Source: an uncultured Pelagibacteraceae bacterium (lineage in GTDB: Bacteria > Pseudomonadota > Alphaproteobacteria > Pelagibacterales > Pelagibacteraceae). Taken from it: a stretch of DNA of 64,000 nt. Under the pieces are notes generated by a model that worked only from the letters and a program-made list of their open reading frames with translations, made no database searches and was not told the DNA's origin. This document shows, in pieces, positions 24,059 to 33,168 of the stretch. The stretch lies in the NCBI GenBank assembly GCA_902622825.1, contig CACNRH010000002.1, positions 23,427 through 87,426 of the forward strand, in the 5' to 3' direction. Numbering within the stretch: position 1 is the stretch's first letter; every line of letters starts with the position of its first letter. The position numbers and the translations under genes were made by a program.

Positions 24059-26503
24059 ATGAAATTTAAAAAACTAGAACTAACAGGTTTTAAATCCTTT
24101 TACGATAAAACATCTTTTTTTATAGAAGATGGTTTGACGGGAATAGTAGGACCAAATGGTTGTGGTAAATCAAATATAGTTGAAGCACTAAGATGGTGTA
24201 TGGGGGAAACATCTGCTAAAAGTATGAGAGGTTCTGGAATGGAAGATGTAATTTTTTCAGGGACATCTAACAAACCATCAAAAAACATTTCAGAAGTTTC
24301 ATTATTAATTGATAATAAATCTAATGAAGGACCAACCCAATTTAAGAATTTAAATGAAATCTTGGTGACAAGAAAAATTGAGAGAGACAAAGGATCAAAA
24401 TATTATATAAATGAGAGGGAAGTGAGAGCAAAAGATGCGCAAACTTTTTTTGCTGATCTTTCCACTGGGGCCCATTCACCCTCTTTAATAAGCCAGGGTA
24501 AAATTGGACAGCTGGTAATTTCAAAACCAGATGAAAGAAGAGCCATCCTAGAAGAGGCAGCTGGCATATCGGGTATGCATGCTCGAAGGCATGAGGCAGA
24601 AACAAGACTTGCCGCCGCAGAGAATAATTTAAAAAGAGCAGATGAATTAAAAAGGCAACAAGAAAAGCAACTTGAAAATTTAAGAAAACAAGCTGAGGAG
24701 GCCTCCAAATATAAAGAAATATCTAAAGAAATAAGAAAAAAAGAAGCTGGTTTGTACTTCTTAAAATTTCAAGAAATTGAAAGCGAGCAAAAAATTGTAT
24801 CTGATAAATCCAGTGAATTGGAGGATGAAATTAGTGCAATAAAAATTGATTTAAACCACAATTCTCAGCTTCTTGATGAAGAAAACAAAAAGTTATCGCC
24901 GCTAAGAGATAAGAAAATGGAAAATTTAGCTAAAATACAAAAAATAAACCTTGAATTAGATAACTTAATTTTAGAGGAAAATAGAATAAAAAGCTTACAA
25001 GAAAAATTACGTAAATCATTAAATGAAATCGACTCAGATCTAGAAAGGGAAAAAAGTATTACTTTAGATGCAACCTTGAATGAAAAAAGAGTTCTGGAAG
25101 AGAAAAAAGAACTGCTTAAAACAGAAAATGAATTAGCGGTTATAGAAGATAAGTCTTCATTAAATTTGGACGATGCAAAAAGGGAACTTAATGAATTAAA
25201 AGCAGAATTAGATGTTATGATTAATGAGTTGGAGGTTTTAATTGACTCAGATCAAAAAATTAATAAAGAAACTTTTAAAGTTTTTAAGGATTTAATAAAT
25301 AAAATTACAATTTCCCAAGAAAAATACGCTACATTTTTTGGAAAGAATGAGTCTATTAAGAGTGACTCGATTAAAAGAAAAGAGAGAATCAAGAATATAG
25401 ATAATGAACTTGAAAATTGGAAAAATTTGAAAATTAATTCTGAAAAGATGATTATGGCATTGAATGAGAGAAAAATCTCATTAAAAAAAGAAATCGATGA
25501 AAATGAGAAAAACCCAGAAAAGATTGCAACTAGCAAAGGCCAAAATAAACAAAATTTGGAAAATACTAAAAAGAGAAATGAAGAAATTGATATCGAATTA
25601 ATCGAGGCGGAAAATAAATACAACTTAGTTAATAATAATTTAAAGGAAATCCAGGAAAAATTATCAAGCTTAAGAGAGGATAAAGCAAGAAAAGAAGCTA
25701 CTATTGAAGGGATCGAAAATAGAAAAAAAGATCTTTTATATACAATAAAAAATGAATTACGTATTGATGATGCAAGTCTCTTATTAGCGTCTTCAAATTT
25801 AGTAGATTTGAATAAAGACGAATATCCGGAAATACAAGCTATAGAAAAAAGCGTTGAAGAATCAAAAAAGAAAAGAGAGTCGCTTGGCTCAGTTAATTTG
25901 AGAGCTGATGAGGAAACTGAAAAGTATAAGAATGAGATTAAAAAAATGGAGGATGACAGAGCAGACCTTTACACCGCTATCGTTAAATTAAAAACTAGTA
26001 TCGATGAATTGAATCAAAGAGGGAGAGAGAAATTGCTAGATGCATTCACTAAAGTTAATAGAAAATTTAATGAAGTTTATACTAAACTATTTAATGGTGG
26101 AAACGCAAAATTAGAGCTCGTTAATTCTGATGATCCATTAGAAGCTGGTTTAGAAATGTTGGTTTCCCCTCCTGGTAAAAGATTGCAATCAATTACACTC
26201 TTGTCTGGTGGAGAGCAAGCTTTAACCGCGCTCTCCTTAATATTTGCTGTATTCCTTGTAAGCCCCTCGCCTATATGTGTATTAGATGAAGTGGATGCTC
26301 CGTTAGATGATGCTAACGTTACTAGATTTTGCTCATTACTTGATGAACTCACAAAAATTACCAAAACAAGATTTGTAATAATAACACACCATGCTTTGAC
26401 CATGTCAAGAATGCACAGACTCTATGGTGTAACCATGCCAGAGAAAGGTATTAGTCAATTAGTATCAGTTGATTTACAAAAAGCCGAGGGTCTTGTAGCT
26501 TGA
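24059..26503 (+). CDS. smc: Chromosome segregation SMC protein, short form
   Basis: An 814-residue SMC ATPase that organises the chromosome. The N-terminal head has FKSFYDKTSFFIEDG and Walker A GPNGCGKS (31-38), and the Q-loop/head strand ends near RRAILEEAAGISGMHARR. A long Lys/Glu coiled coil fills about 165-640. The C-terminal head carries the signature LLSGGEQALTALSLIFAVF and Walker B ICVLDEVDAPLDDANV. Bacterial SMCs are usually about 1150 residues with a Gly-rich hinge midway; here I see none, with only a less regular stretch near 385-420. The C-terminal coiled-coil segment ESLGSVNLRADEE is canonical. No sign of a frameshift. Partners scpA/scpB are not in the window. Confidence 0.88.
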   Translation: MKFKKLELTGFKSFYDKTSFFIEDGLTGIVGPNGCGKSNIVEALRWCMGETSAKSMRGSGMEDVIFSGTSNKPSKNISEVSLLIDNKSNEGPTQFKNLNEILVTRKIERDKGSKYYINEREVRAKDAQTFFADLSTGAHSPSLISQGKIGQLVISKPDERRAILEEAAGISGMHARRHEAETRLAAAENNLKRADELKRQQEKQLENLRKQAEEASKYKEISKEIRKKEAGLYFLKFQEIESEQKIVSDKSSELEDEISAIKIDLNHNSQLLDEENKKLSPLRDKKMENLAKIQKINLELDNLILEENRIKSLQEKLRKSLNEIDSDLEREKSITLDATLNEKRVLEEKKELLKTENELAVIEDKSSLNLDDAKRELNELKAELDVMINELEVLIDSDQKINKETFKVFKDLINKITISQEKYATFFGKNESIKSDSIKRKERIKNIDNELENWKNLKINSEKMIMALNERKISLKKEIDENEKNPEKIATSKGQNKQNLENTKKRNEEIDIELIEAENKYNLVNNNLKEIQEKLSSLREDKARKEATIEGIENRKKDLLYTIKNELRIDDASLLLASSNLVDLNKDEYPEIQAIEKSVEESKKKRESLGSVNLRADEETEKYKNEIKKMEDDRADLYTAIVKLKTSIDELNQRGREKLLDAFTKVNRKFNEVYTKLFNGGNAKLELVNSDDPLEAGLEMLVSPPGKRLQSITLLSGGEQALTALSLIFAVFLVSPSPICVLDEVDAPLDDANVTRFCSLLDELTKITKTRFVIITHHALTMSRMHRLYGVTMPEKGISQLVSVDLQKAEGLVA

Positions 26504-26507
26504 AAAT

Positions 26508-26792
26508 ATGGAAAATAAAGAAGATTTTAAAACTCGCCTAAAAATTGAAAAAAAAAGGTTGGAAGAATTAACCTTCAAAAGTGAAAATAAAAGAGGTTTA
26601 TTTTTAGGGAACGCATTTAAATTGGGTACAGAATTAGTCGCAGCGGTAGTAGTTGGGACAATAATTGGGTTTATTTTAGATAATTGGTTTGGTACTAAAC
26701 CAGTATTAATTATAATATTTTTTTTAATTGGTTTTGCCGCTGGTATATTAAATGTGGTAAGAACAGCAAAAAATATGCAAAAAAACGACTAG
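26508..26792 (+). CDS. atpI: ATP synthase accessory protein, AtpI/AtpZ-type
   Basis: A 94-residue membrane protein. A charged N-terminal segment (about 1-30) leads to two hydrophobic helices: GTELVAAVVVGTIIGFILD and VLIIIFFLIGFAAGILNVV. This is the AtpI/AtpZ pattern of small proteins preceding atpB in many alphaproteobacteria; they are linked to c-ring assembly and Mg2+/Ca2+ uptake in other bacteria. It starts 4 bases after smc and 15 before atpB, so it leads the Fo operon. Confidence 0.85.
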   Translation: MENKEDFKTRLKIEKKRLEELTFKSENKRGLFLGNAFKLGTELVAAVVVGTIIGFILDNWFGTKPVLIIIFFLIGFAAGILNVVRTAKNMQKND

Positions 26793-26807
26793 TGATTTAG
26801 GAAAAAT

Positions 26808-27542
26808 ATGGCTGCTAATCCAATGGTTCAATTCAATGTTTATCGCGTTGGACCTGAGATAAAATTCGGTAACATTGATTTGTCATTCACCAATTCAAGC
26901 TTATTTATGTTAATTAGCGCCTCAATAATTACATTATTTCTTTATTTATCGACTAAAAATAAACGATTGGTGCCCGGTAAAATACAGTTAATTTCTGAAC
27001 TTCTATACAACTTCGTTGCTAAAATGATAAGCGATACCGCTGGGTCAAAAGCTAAACCTTATTTTCCATTCATTTTTAGTCTTTTTGTTTTTATTTTGGT
27101 TTGCAACATGGTTGGTATGTTGCCTTACTCATTCACTGTCACTAGCCATATAATTGTAACACTCGTTATGGCATTATTCATTTTTATAGCGGTAACTATT
27201 ATTGGCTTTTTAAAACACGGTTTAAAATATCTTTCGATATTTGTCCCTAGTGGCGTTCCCGTTGTATTGTTGCCCTTGATAACTATAATTGAAATTATTT
27301 CTTATTTAAGTCGACCTGTTAGTTTATCGGTAAGATTATTCGCTAATATGATGGCGGGGCATACGATGCTTAAAGTTTTCGGAGGATTTGTAATTAGTCT
27401 TGGATTAGTTGGTGGGTGGTTACCATTGAGTTTTTCAGTTGCATTAACAGGTCTAGAAATACTAGTAGCTTTTCTACAGGCTTATGTTTTTGCAATATTA
27501 ACCTGCATCTATTTGAATGATGCATTAAATTTACACCATTAA
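26808..27542 (+). CDS. atpB: ATP synthase Fo subunit a
   Basis: A 244-residue membrane subunit forming the proton half-channels. It starts MAANPMVQFNVYRVGPEI, typical of alphaproteobacteria. The essential Arg is in the helix SRPVSLSVRLFANMMAGHTMLK; FVFILVCNMVGMLPYSFTVTSHI and LEILVAFLQAYVFAILTCIYLNDA are the other conserved helices. It precedes atpE by 13 bases. The operon here is Fo only; the F1 genes (atpHAGDC) are not in the window, the usual split in alphaproteobacteria. Confidence 0.97.
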   Translation: MAANPMVQFNVYRVGPEIKFGNIDLSFTNSSLFMLISASIITLFLYLSTKNKRLVPGKIQLISELLYNFVAKMISDTAGSKAKPYFPFIFSLFVFILVCNMVGMLPYSFTVTSHIIVTLVMALFIFIAVTIIGFLKHGLKYLSIFVPSGVPVVLLPLITIIEIISYLSRPVSLSVRLFANMMAGHTMLKVFGGFVISLGLVGGWLPLSFSVALTGLEILVAFLQAYVFAILTCIYLNDALNLHH

Positions 27543-27544
27543 AA

Positions 27545-27551
27545 AAGGAGG
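27545..27551 (+). promoter_or_regulatory. Strong Shine-Dalgarno site of atpE
   Basis: AAGGAGG lies 4 bases before the atpE ATG and is the best ribosome-binding site I noticed in the window. Subunit c is needed in many copies per complex, so strong translation initiation here fits its stoichiometry. Confidence 0.8.
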
Positions 27552-27555
27552 AAAA

Positions 27556-27783
27556 ATGGAGTTAGAAGCAGCAAAAATGATCGGTGCAGGTCTTGCAGCG
27601 ATCGCTTTAGCTGGAGCAGGTGTTGGTATCGGAATTATTTTCGGTAACTACCTCTCTGGAGCTATGAGAAATCCGTCTGCAGCACAAAAGCAATTCCCAA
27701 ATTTACTTTTAGGATTTGCATTGGCTGAAGCAACAGGATTATTCGGATTAGTGGTAGCTTTGATTATTTTATTTGCATTTTAA
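27556..27783 (+). CDS. atpE: ATP synthase Fo subunit c
   Basis: A 75-residue hairpin proteolipid that forms the rotating ring. Helix 1 carries the glycine motif LAGAGVGIGIIFGNYLSG, the loop has RNPSA and helix 2 contains ALAEATGLFGLVVALIILF with the ion-binding Glu58. I see no Na+-type ligand set, so a proton is the expected coupling ion. Length is standard. A strong AAGGAGG site lies 4 bases before the ATG. Flanked by atpB and the b'-type subunit with gaps of 13 and 10 bases. Confidence 0.97.
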   Translation: MELEAAKMIGAGLAAIALAGAGVGIGIIFGNYLSGAMRNPSAAQKQFPNLLLGFALAEATGLFGLVVALIILFAF

Positions 27784-27793
27784 GTTTAAAATA

Positions 27794-28369
27794 ATGAAGT
27801 TACCAATTTTAATATTGATTGCTCTAATATTAGGGCAAAGCAGGATTATAGCAGCTGAGGCTGGAATGCCCCAGCTGAATCCTGAATACTGGCTGTCACA
27901 AAGCTTTTGGCTTATAATAATTTTTATCACTTTATATGCTTTAATCGCAAAATTTTTTATACCAAAAATTAAATTAAGTATTGGTGACAGAGAGAGAAAA
28001 ATTAAGGATGACTTAGATGAAGCGAATAAATTAAAAAAAATATCAGAAGATAAAATTAAAGAATACGAGAAGTTGATACTAGAAAATAAAAAGAAATTAA
28101 TGAAAATTTCAAATGATACTAAAAAAAAGTTGGACTTAGACATACAAAAAAAGAAAAAGGCTATAGAATCTCAAATTCAAAATGAGTTGGATAAAGCACA
28201 AATTGAAATAGATAATTTTAAAAAGGGATCATTAGCATCTATAGAGCAAGTTGCTGAGGATATTGCTTCGAAAGTTGTAGAAGACTTGACGAATGAAAAG
28301 CTAAATCAAAGTAGTGTCAAAGCTATAGTTTCTAGTACCTCAAAAAAAAGGATTGGTAGTTTATTATGA
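27794..28369 (+). CDS. atpG: ATP synthase Fo subunit b' (b-type stalk subunit)
   Basis: About 191 residues from the ATG at 27794 (a TTG at 27773 would start within atpE). A first hydrophobic segment (KLPILILIALILGQ) looks like a signal or extra helix; MPQLNPEYWLSQSFWLIIIFITLYALIAKF is the conserved b' membrane helix with its preceding motif. A long Lys/Glu coiled coil forms the peripheral stalk. Photosynthetic-type and alphaproteobacterial ATP synthases have a b/b' pair, and this and the following gene form that pair, overlapping by 4 bases. The symbol atpG for b' is used in some alphaproteobacteria; atpF2 is an alternative. Confidence 0.9.
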   Translation: MKLPILILIALILGQSRIIAAEAGMPQLNPEYWLSQSFWLIIIFITLYALIAKFFIPKIKLSIGDRERKIKDDLDEANKLKKISEDKIKEYEKLILENKKKLMKISNDTKKKLDLDIQKKKKAIESQIQNELDKAQIEIDNFKKGSLASIEQVAEDIASKVVEDLTNEKLNQSSVKAIVSSTSKKRIGSLL

Positions 28370-28860
28370 TTGATGCAACTTTCTGGGTAGCAGTATCATT
28401 TGTAATATTTGTTTTTCTTTTGATATATTTCAAAATTCCAAGCAAAATCAAAGATGGATTAAATGAAAGTATTTTTTTAATAAAAAAACAAATAGAAGAT
28501 GCTGAAAAATTAAGAGATGAGGCAAATAATATATTAAGCGATAGTGAAAAAAAATTAAGTAACTCAAAAAAAGAAATCCAAAATATGATAACTGAAGCTA
28601 ATAAATCTTCGGAAAAACTCATAATTAAAACTAACTCTGATTTTCACAAATTAATGGATAATAGGAAAAAGGATACTGAGAGAAAGATTTCTCAGATGAA
28701 AGAACAGGCTAAAAGTGACATTAAAAATGCCTCTGTGAAGATAGCTATTGAGTCTGTCGCAAATTTATTAAAAAATTCTATTGATAAAAGCAAATTAGAT
28801 AAAATTCTCAAAGAAAGCGTAGAAGAAACAAAGTTAGCTCTTAAAGAAAAATCAAGTTAA
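28366..28860 (+). CDS. atpF: ATP synthase Fo subunit b
   Basis: A 164-residue peripheral-stalk subunit. One N-terminal helix (FWVAVSFVIFVFLLIYF) anchors it, and the rest is a charged coiled coil with LIKKQIEDAEKLRDEANNIL, the usual alphaproteobacterial b motif. It overlaps the b' gene by 4 bases (ATGA) and lies 13 bases before crtI. So the last Fo gene and the first carotenoid gene are adjacent, and transcription may run from one set to the other. Nothing is missing from the protein. Confidence 0.93.
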   Translation: MIDATFWVAVSFVIFVFLLIYFKIPSKIKDGLNESIFLIKKQIEDAEKLRDEANNILSDSEKKLSNSKKEIQNMITEANKSSEKLIIKTNSDFHKLMDNRKKDTERKISQMKEQAKSDIKNASVKIAIESVANLLKNSIDKSKLDKILKESVEETKLALKEKSS

Positions 28861-28873
28861 TATAAGCCAATGT

Positions 28874-30340
28874 ATGGCAAATAAAATCTTGATAATTGGC
28901 TCAGGTTTCGGTGGTTTGGCTTCAGCTCTTAGATTAAGAGCAAAAAAATATGACGTCACATTAATCGAAAAACACAAAGATTTAGGGGGTAGAGCCAGGG
29001 TATTTAAAAAAGATAATTTTGTTTATGATGGTGGTCCCACAGTTATTACTGCTCCTTATTTATTTGAAGAATTATTTGAATTATTTGGAAAAAAATTAAA
29101 AAATTATACCAAAATAGTTCCATTAAATTTATGGTATAGGTTCGCTTTTGATAATGGAGAAAGTTTTGATTACTCTTCAGATGAGAATGTCATGAGCAAA
29201 GAAATTGAAAAATTTTCTAAAGATGACTTAAAAGGTTACCGCGAATTAGTCAATTTTACTCAAAAAATTTTTGAAAAAGGATTTGTAGAATTATCAGATA
29301 AACCTTTTAATAAATTAAATTTCATGATTAAACAAATCCCTTCATTATTAAAATTGAAAAGCTACCAGTCGGTTTATTCATTAGTTTCAAATTACATAAA
29401 AAATGAAAAATTAAGAAGAGTGTTTAGTATGCATCCTTTGCTTGTTGGTGGCAACCCTTTTACTACAACTTCAATTTACGCCTTGATACTTTATCTCGAA
29501 AAAAAATGGGGAATACATTACGCTATGGGAGGTACTGGAAGTATAGTTAGTGCAATAGAGAAGTTAATGCTTGAAGAAAAAATTAATGTATTAAAAAATT
29601 CTGAAATAACCGAAATTCTTACTGAAAATAAAAAAGTTATTGGTGTCAAAATTAATAATAACAAAGTCATTAATTGTGATTATATAATTTGTAATTCAGA
29701 CCCACCGGGAGTTTACAAAAATTTAATTAAGGAAGAAAAGGATTACAGCACTTTTTTTAAACAAAAAATGAAAAGGATGGATTATTCAATGGGTCTCTTT
29801 GTTTACTATTTTGGCTCAAAAAAACAATATAACAACGTAGCCCATCACACAATTTTTTTTGGCAAATCATATAAAGATCATTTGTCTAATATTTTTGAAA
29901 AAAAAATATTATCTGACGACATAAGTTATTATTTGCACAGACCATCTGCTACTGACTCAAGTATGGCTCCAAAAGGCCATGATGCTTTTTATGTCTTAGT
30001 TCCTGTGCCAAATAATCTTTCTGCGGTAAACTGGAATTTAGAGGGAGATAAGTTTAAGGACCTAGTAATTGACAAAATGGATAAATCAGTTTTACCGGGT
30101 ATAAAGGAAAATATAGTTAGTGATTTTTATTTAACTCCTGATTATTTTGAAAAAGAACTTAATACGCTTCACGGATCAGGATTTTCAATTCAACCTAAAT
30201 TTACTCAATCAGCTTATTTTAGGTTTCACAACAAATCTGAAGTTTATAAAAACTTATTTTTTGTTGGTGCAGGCACACACCCTGGAGCTGGGATACCTGG
30301 AGTGCTATCCTCAGCAAAAGTTGTTGATACTTTGTTTTAA
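28874..30340 (+). CDS. crtI: Phytoene desaturase CrtI
   Basis: A 488-residue FAD-dependent desaturase that converts phytoene to lycopene. The N-terminal ILIIGSGFGGLASALRLR and EKHKDLGGRARVF are the FAD site; YDGGPTVITAPYLFEELF is a CrtI-family segment, and the C-terminus has FVGAGTHPGAGIPGVLSSAK, the bacterial CrtI signature. Length fits the four-step bacterial enzyme. It heads the four-gene retinal block crtI-crtB-crtY-blh, whose starts overlap stops throughout. The enzyme that makes its C40 precursor's substrate, GGPP synthase (crtE), is not in this window. Confidence 0.95.
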   Translation: MANKILIIGSGFGGLASALRLRAKKYDVTLIEKHKDLGGRARVFKKDNFVYDGGPTVITAPYLFEELFELFGKKLKNYTKIVPLNLWYRFAFDNGESFDYSSDENVMSKEIEKFSKDDLKGYRELVNFTQKIFEKGFVELSDKPFNKLNFMIKQIPSLLKLKSYQSVYSLVSNYIKNEKLRRVFSMHPLLVGGNPFTTTSIYALILYLEKKWGIHYAMGGTGSIVSAIEKLMLEEKINVLKNSEITEILTENKKVIGVKINNNKVINCDYIICNSDPPGVYKNLIKEEKDYSTFFKQKMKRMDYSMGLFVYYFGSKKQYNNVAHHTIFFGKSYKDHLSNIFEKKILSDDISYYLHRPSATDSSMAPKGHDAFYVLVPVPNNLSAVNWNLEGDKFKDLVIDKMDKSVLPGIKENIVSDFYLTPDYFEKELNTLHGSGFSIQPKFTQSAYFRFHNKSEVYKNLFFVGAGTHPGAGIPGVLSSAKVVDTLF

Positions 30341-31179
30341 TGAAAACCGACTTGCTAAAAAGACATGCCAAATCATTCTATTGGGCAAGTTATTTCTTAG
30401 ATAATAAAATATATACAAAATGTTGCGTGCTATATAATTTTTGCAGATCTTTGGATGATATAGCTGATAAAAAATCAGAATTAGAAAAAAAAAGGGAAAA
30501 CTTTAAAAATTTTAAAAATAAATTTTTTGGGAAAGATACTAATAATGAAATTATTAAAGACATGTGGGCGTTGATATTGAACGAAAAAATTTCATTAAAT
30601 GTTGTTAAAGACCTGTTTGATGGTGTTGAAACCGACCTAAGTGAAAGGGTAATGTTTAAATCACAATCTGAACTTATAACGTATTCTTATAGAGTTGCAG
30701 GAACCGTTGGTTTGATGATGGCCAAAATTTTCAAAATTAAAAGTAAAAATGCTCTTTTAGGTGCAATAAATTTAGGAGTCGCCATGCAATTAACTAATAT
30801 TGCTAGAGATGTAGTTGAGGATGAGGCAATAAACAGAAATTATATTAATGGCAACTTTTCATCGATAATTGAAACTTTAAACACTGCAGACACTCTTTAT
30901 AAAAAATCATACTTCTCAATTAAAGAAATACCCATTAGATCAAGATTTTCAATTATTGTAGCTCGAAGACTATACCAAAAAATTGGAAATTATATCCTTG
31001 GGAAAAAAAATAAAGAAAATTATATTAAAGCTGGTAAAATTTATGTTCCACTCTACAGGAAGATTTTAGAAACATTATTTTCTTTGTTTGATTTCATTCA
31101 TATACTCTTTATGAGTAAACATAAAGAAAGCGATCAATTACTTACAATAGAAAAAATAAATATTAATGAAAGAATTTAA
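30340..31179 (+). CDS. crtB: Phytoene synthase CrtB
   Basis: A 279-residue squalene/phytoene synthase-family enzyme that joins two geranylgeranyl diphosphates. The two Asp-rich Mg2+ sites are visible: SLDDIAD (Asp39, Asp40, Asp43) and NIARDVVEDE near residue 160, with YSYRVAGTVGLMMA between them. The start overlaps the crtI stop by one base (TAATG), and the end overlaps crtY by 14 bases. In context it is a carotenoid enzyme, not squalene synthase, since crtI and crtY flank it. Confidence 0.95.
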   Translation: MKTDLLKRHAKSFYWASYFLDNKIYTKCCVLYNFCRSLDDIADKKSELEKKRENFKNFKNKFFGKDTNNEIIKDMWALILNEKISLNVVKDLFDGVETDLSERVMFKSQSELITYSYRVAGTVGLMMAKIFKIKSKNALLGAINLGVAMQLTNIARDVVEDEAINRNYINGNFSSIIETLNTADTLYKKSYFSIKEIPIRSRFSIIVARRLYQKIGNYILGKKNKENYIKAGKIYVPLYRKILETLFSLFDFIHILFMSKHKESDQLLTIEKININERI

Positions 31180-32236
31180 TTTTATAATAAATGGAGGAGG
31201 TTGCTCAGGTCTGTCTCTTGCATACGAAATGGAAAAAAGAGGAATATTAGATAAAAACAAACTTGCAATAATTGAAATAAGAAAAAATTATACTAGGGAT
31301 AAAACCTGGTCATTTTGGAAAATTCACGATCATGATTTTAATGATTGCGTGATTAAAACTTGGAATACATTTACAATCAAAACTAAAGAAAGGTCTAATA
31401 ATATAAATATAAAAGGTCAGCCTTATCAAAGTGTAGATAGTGGATTATTTTATAAAAAAATTACTGATAAACTCTCTAAAAATAAAAATGTCAAATTTTT
31501 TAAAAATATTGATGAAGTAGATAAAAAGAACTCAATAATTTTCAATAGTGTGCCAAGAGAAAAAATTAATAAAGACGAAATTTGTCAACATTTTAAAGGT
31601 ATTGAGATAGAAACTGAGAGAAATACTTTTGATGATAACAAACTTATTTTAATGGATTTTAATTGTGATCAAAAGAATAGTATTCATTTTTTTTATGTAT
31701 TGCCTTTTTCTCCTAAAAGAGCGTTGATAGAAACCACATGGCTATCCAACCTAAATGATAAATCTTTTTTAGACTATGATATCCAGTTAGAAAAATATAT
31801 AAAATCAAATTTGCAAATCAAAAATTATATAATCAAACACGAAGAGCTAGGGAAAATTCCTCTATACTTGTCATCCTCTAATAACGAAGAAAATTTAATT
31901 AATATTGGCTCAGCCGGCGGAATGACAAGGATAAGTACTGGATATACTTTTTTAAACATTCTGGAACATAGTAAATTTATTTGCAATAATCTTCATGACA
32001 AGAAAAAATTAATGAGCTACAAACAAAAAAGCAAATATATTTATTTTGATAAAATATTTCTTAAAGTTTTAAAAAATCACTCTGAATTAATGCCGGATAT
32101 TTTTTTAAATTTATTCCAATCAAATTCTGACTCTGTAATTAAATTTTTGTCAAATAAAAGTAATTTTATTGATGACATTAAGGTAATTTTAAATACTAAA
32201 CATAAAATGAAATTTTTAAATTCTTTAATACCATGA
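31166..32236 (+). CDS. crtY: Lycopene beta-cyclase CrtY
   Basis: A 356-residue flavin-dependent cyclase giving beta-carotene. The N-terminus FNFIINGGGCSGLSLAYEME is the nucleotide site. The family segments DKTWSFWKIHDHDF, GQPYQSVDSGLFY, FFYVLPFSPKRALIETTW and IGSAGGMTRISTGYTF (with the last near the C-terminal third) are in order. It overlaps crtB by 14 bases and blh by 4. The product is the substrate of the next gene, so the pathway reads crtB-crtI-crtY-blh whatever the gene order. Confidence 0.92.
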   Translation: MKEFNFIINGGGCSGLSLAYEMEKRGILDKNKLAIIEIRKNYTRDKTWSFWKIHDHDFNDCVIKTWNTFTIKTKERSNNINIKGQPYQSVDSGLFYKKITDKLSKNKNVKFFKNIDEVDKKNSIIFNSVPREKINKDEICQHFKGIEIETERNTFDDNKLILMDFNCDQKNSIHFFYVLPFSPKRALIETTWLSNLNDKSFLDYDIQLEKYIKSNLQIKNYIIKHEELGKIPLYLSSSNNEENLINIGSAGGMTRISTGYTFLNILEHSKFICNNLHDKKKLMSYKQKSKYIYFDKIFLKVLKNHSELMPDIFLNLFQSNSDSVIKFLSNKSNFIDDIKVILNTKHKMKFLNSLIP

Positions 32237-33168
32237 TTTATACATACGAAAAACACACAATATATTTTTGGAGTTTCACTTTAGTTCTATGTGCTTTAAG
32301 TACTTTGGTTGAAAATAATAATTTTGATAATTATTTTTCTGTTGTAAATAAAATTTGTTTTTTTCTTATCTTAGTATTTGGAGTGATGCACGGTGCACTG
32401 GACGATTATAAAGGAAAAAAATTGATGAAGCTTTGGAACATTCAAGGGTATTATCTATTTTATTTAATTTATACTTCAATTGCATCTCTCATAATTTTTT
32501 TATGGTGGACGTTTCCAGGTTTTACCTTATCTATGTTTTTGCTTATAGCGTCATACCATTTTGGAAAAGAAGATACTGAATTTTTTTACTCTAAAAAAAA
32601 TTTTTTTGATTTATTTTTTTATTCCCTTAAGGGGTCACTTATAGTCCTTGCACCATTATTTTTTAAATTTTCAGAAACTATCAGTATATTTGCAAATCTA
32701 TTTATTTCCGAGTCATTGATAATATTCTTGTCAGACAACAGGTACTATATAAATTTATTTTTTATTTTAAGCTTACTTTCGAACATATACTTTATTTTTA
32801 AAGGTTTTGAGAATTGGTTAATTGTAGTTTTTGATCTTTGGTCGGTTCTTGCTTTGAATTATTTTTTTCCTCCGCTAGTTGCATTTACATTGTATTTTTG
32901 TTTTTTACATTCATTTCGGCATACTATTTCGTTATCATACGACTTAAACCCCAATAATTTTGTAATTGGTTTGAAAATATTTATTAAAAAGGCAGTAGTA
33001 TTAACTCTTATCACGGCGACTTTATTCATTTTTGCGACTGTAATGTTGCTCAAAAATTACACTATAGATAGCTCTATATTAAAAGTAATATTTATTGGTT
33101 TGGCCTCATTAACTTTTCCGCATATATTGCTTGAATATATTTTAGAAAAAAATGAAAAGCGAAATTAA
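32233..33168 (+). CDS. blh: Beta-carotene 15,15'-dioxygenase Blh (retinal-forming)
   Basis: A 311-residue integral membrane oxygenase of the Brp/Blh family, cutting beta-carotene into two retinals. It has many hydrophobic helices. Four His residues match the iron ligands known for the family: His53 in GVMHGALDD, His109 in ASYHFGKED, and His226 and His230 in LHSFRH. These are the family signature. Retinal is the chromophore of proteorhodopsin, so this gene implies a rhodopsin somewhere in the genome; none is in this window. It overlaps crtY by 4 bases and ispH by 17. Confidence 0.93.
   Translation: MIYTYEKHTIYFWSFTLVLCALSTLVENNNFDNYFSVVNKICFFLILVFGVMHGALDDYKGKKLMKLWNIQGYYLFYLIYTSIASLIIFLWWTFPGFTLSMFLLIASYHFGKEDTEFFYSKKNFFDLFFYSLKGSLIVLAPLFFKFSETISIFANLFISESLIIFLSDNRYYINLFFILSLLSNIYFIFKGFENWLIVVFDLWSVLALNYFFPPLVAFTLYFCFLHSFRHTISLSYDLNPNNFVIGLKIFIKKAVVLTLITATLFIFATVMLLKNYTIDSSILKVIFIGLASLTFPHILLEYILEKNEKRN

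Noticed and set aside
25252..25623. 123-codon reverse open frame inside smc
   Set aside because: Ser/Phe/Leu-rich translation is the antisense image of Lys/Glu coiled-coil codons, not a protein; no start signal.
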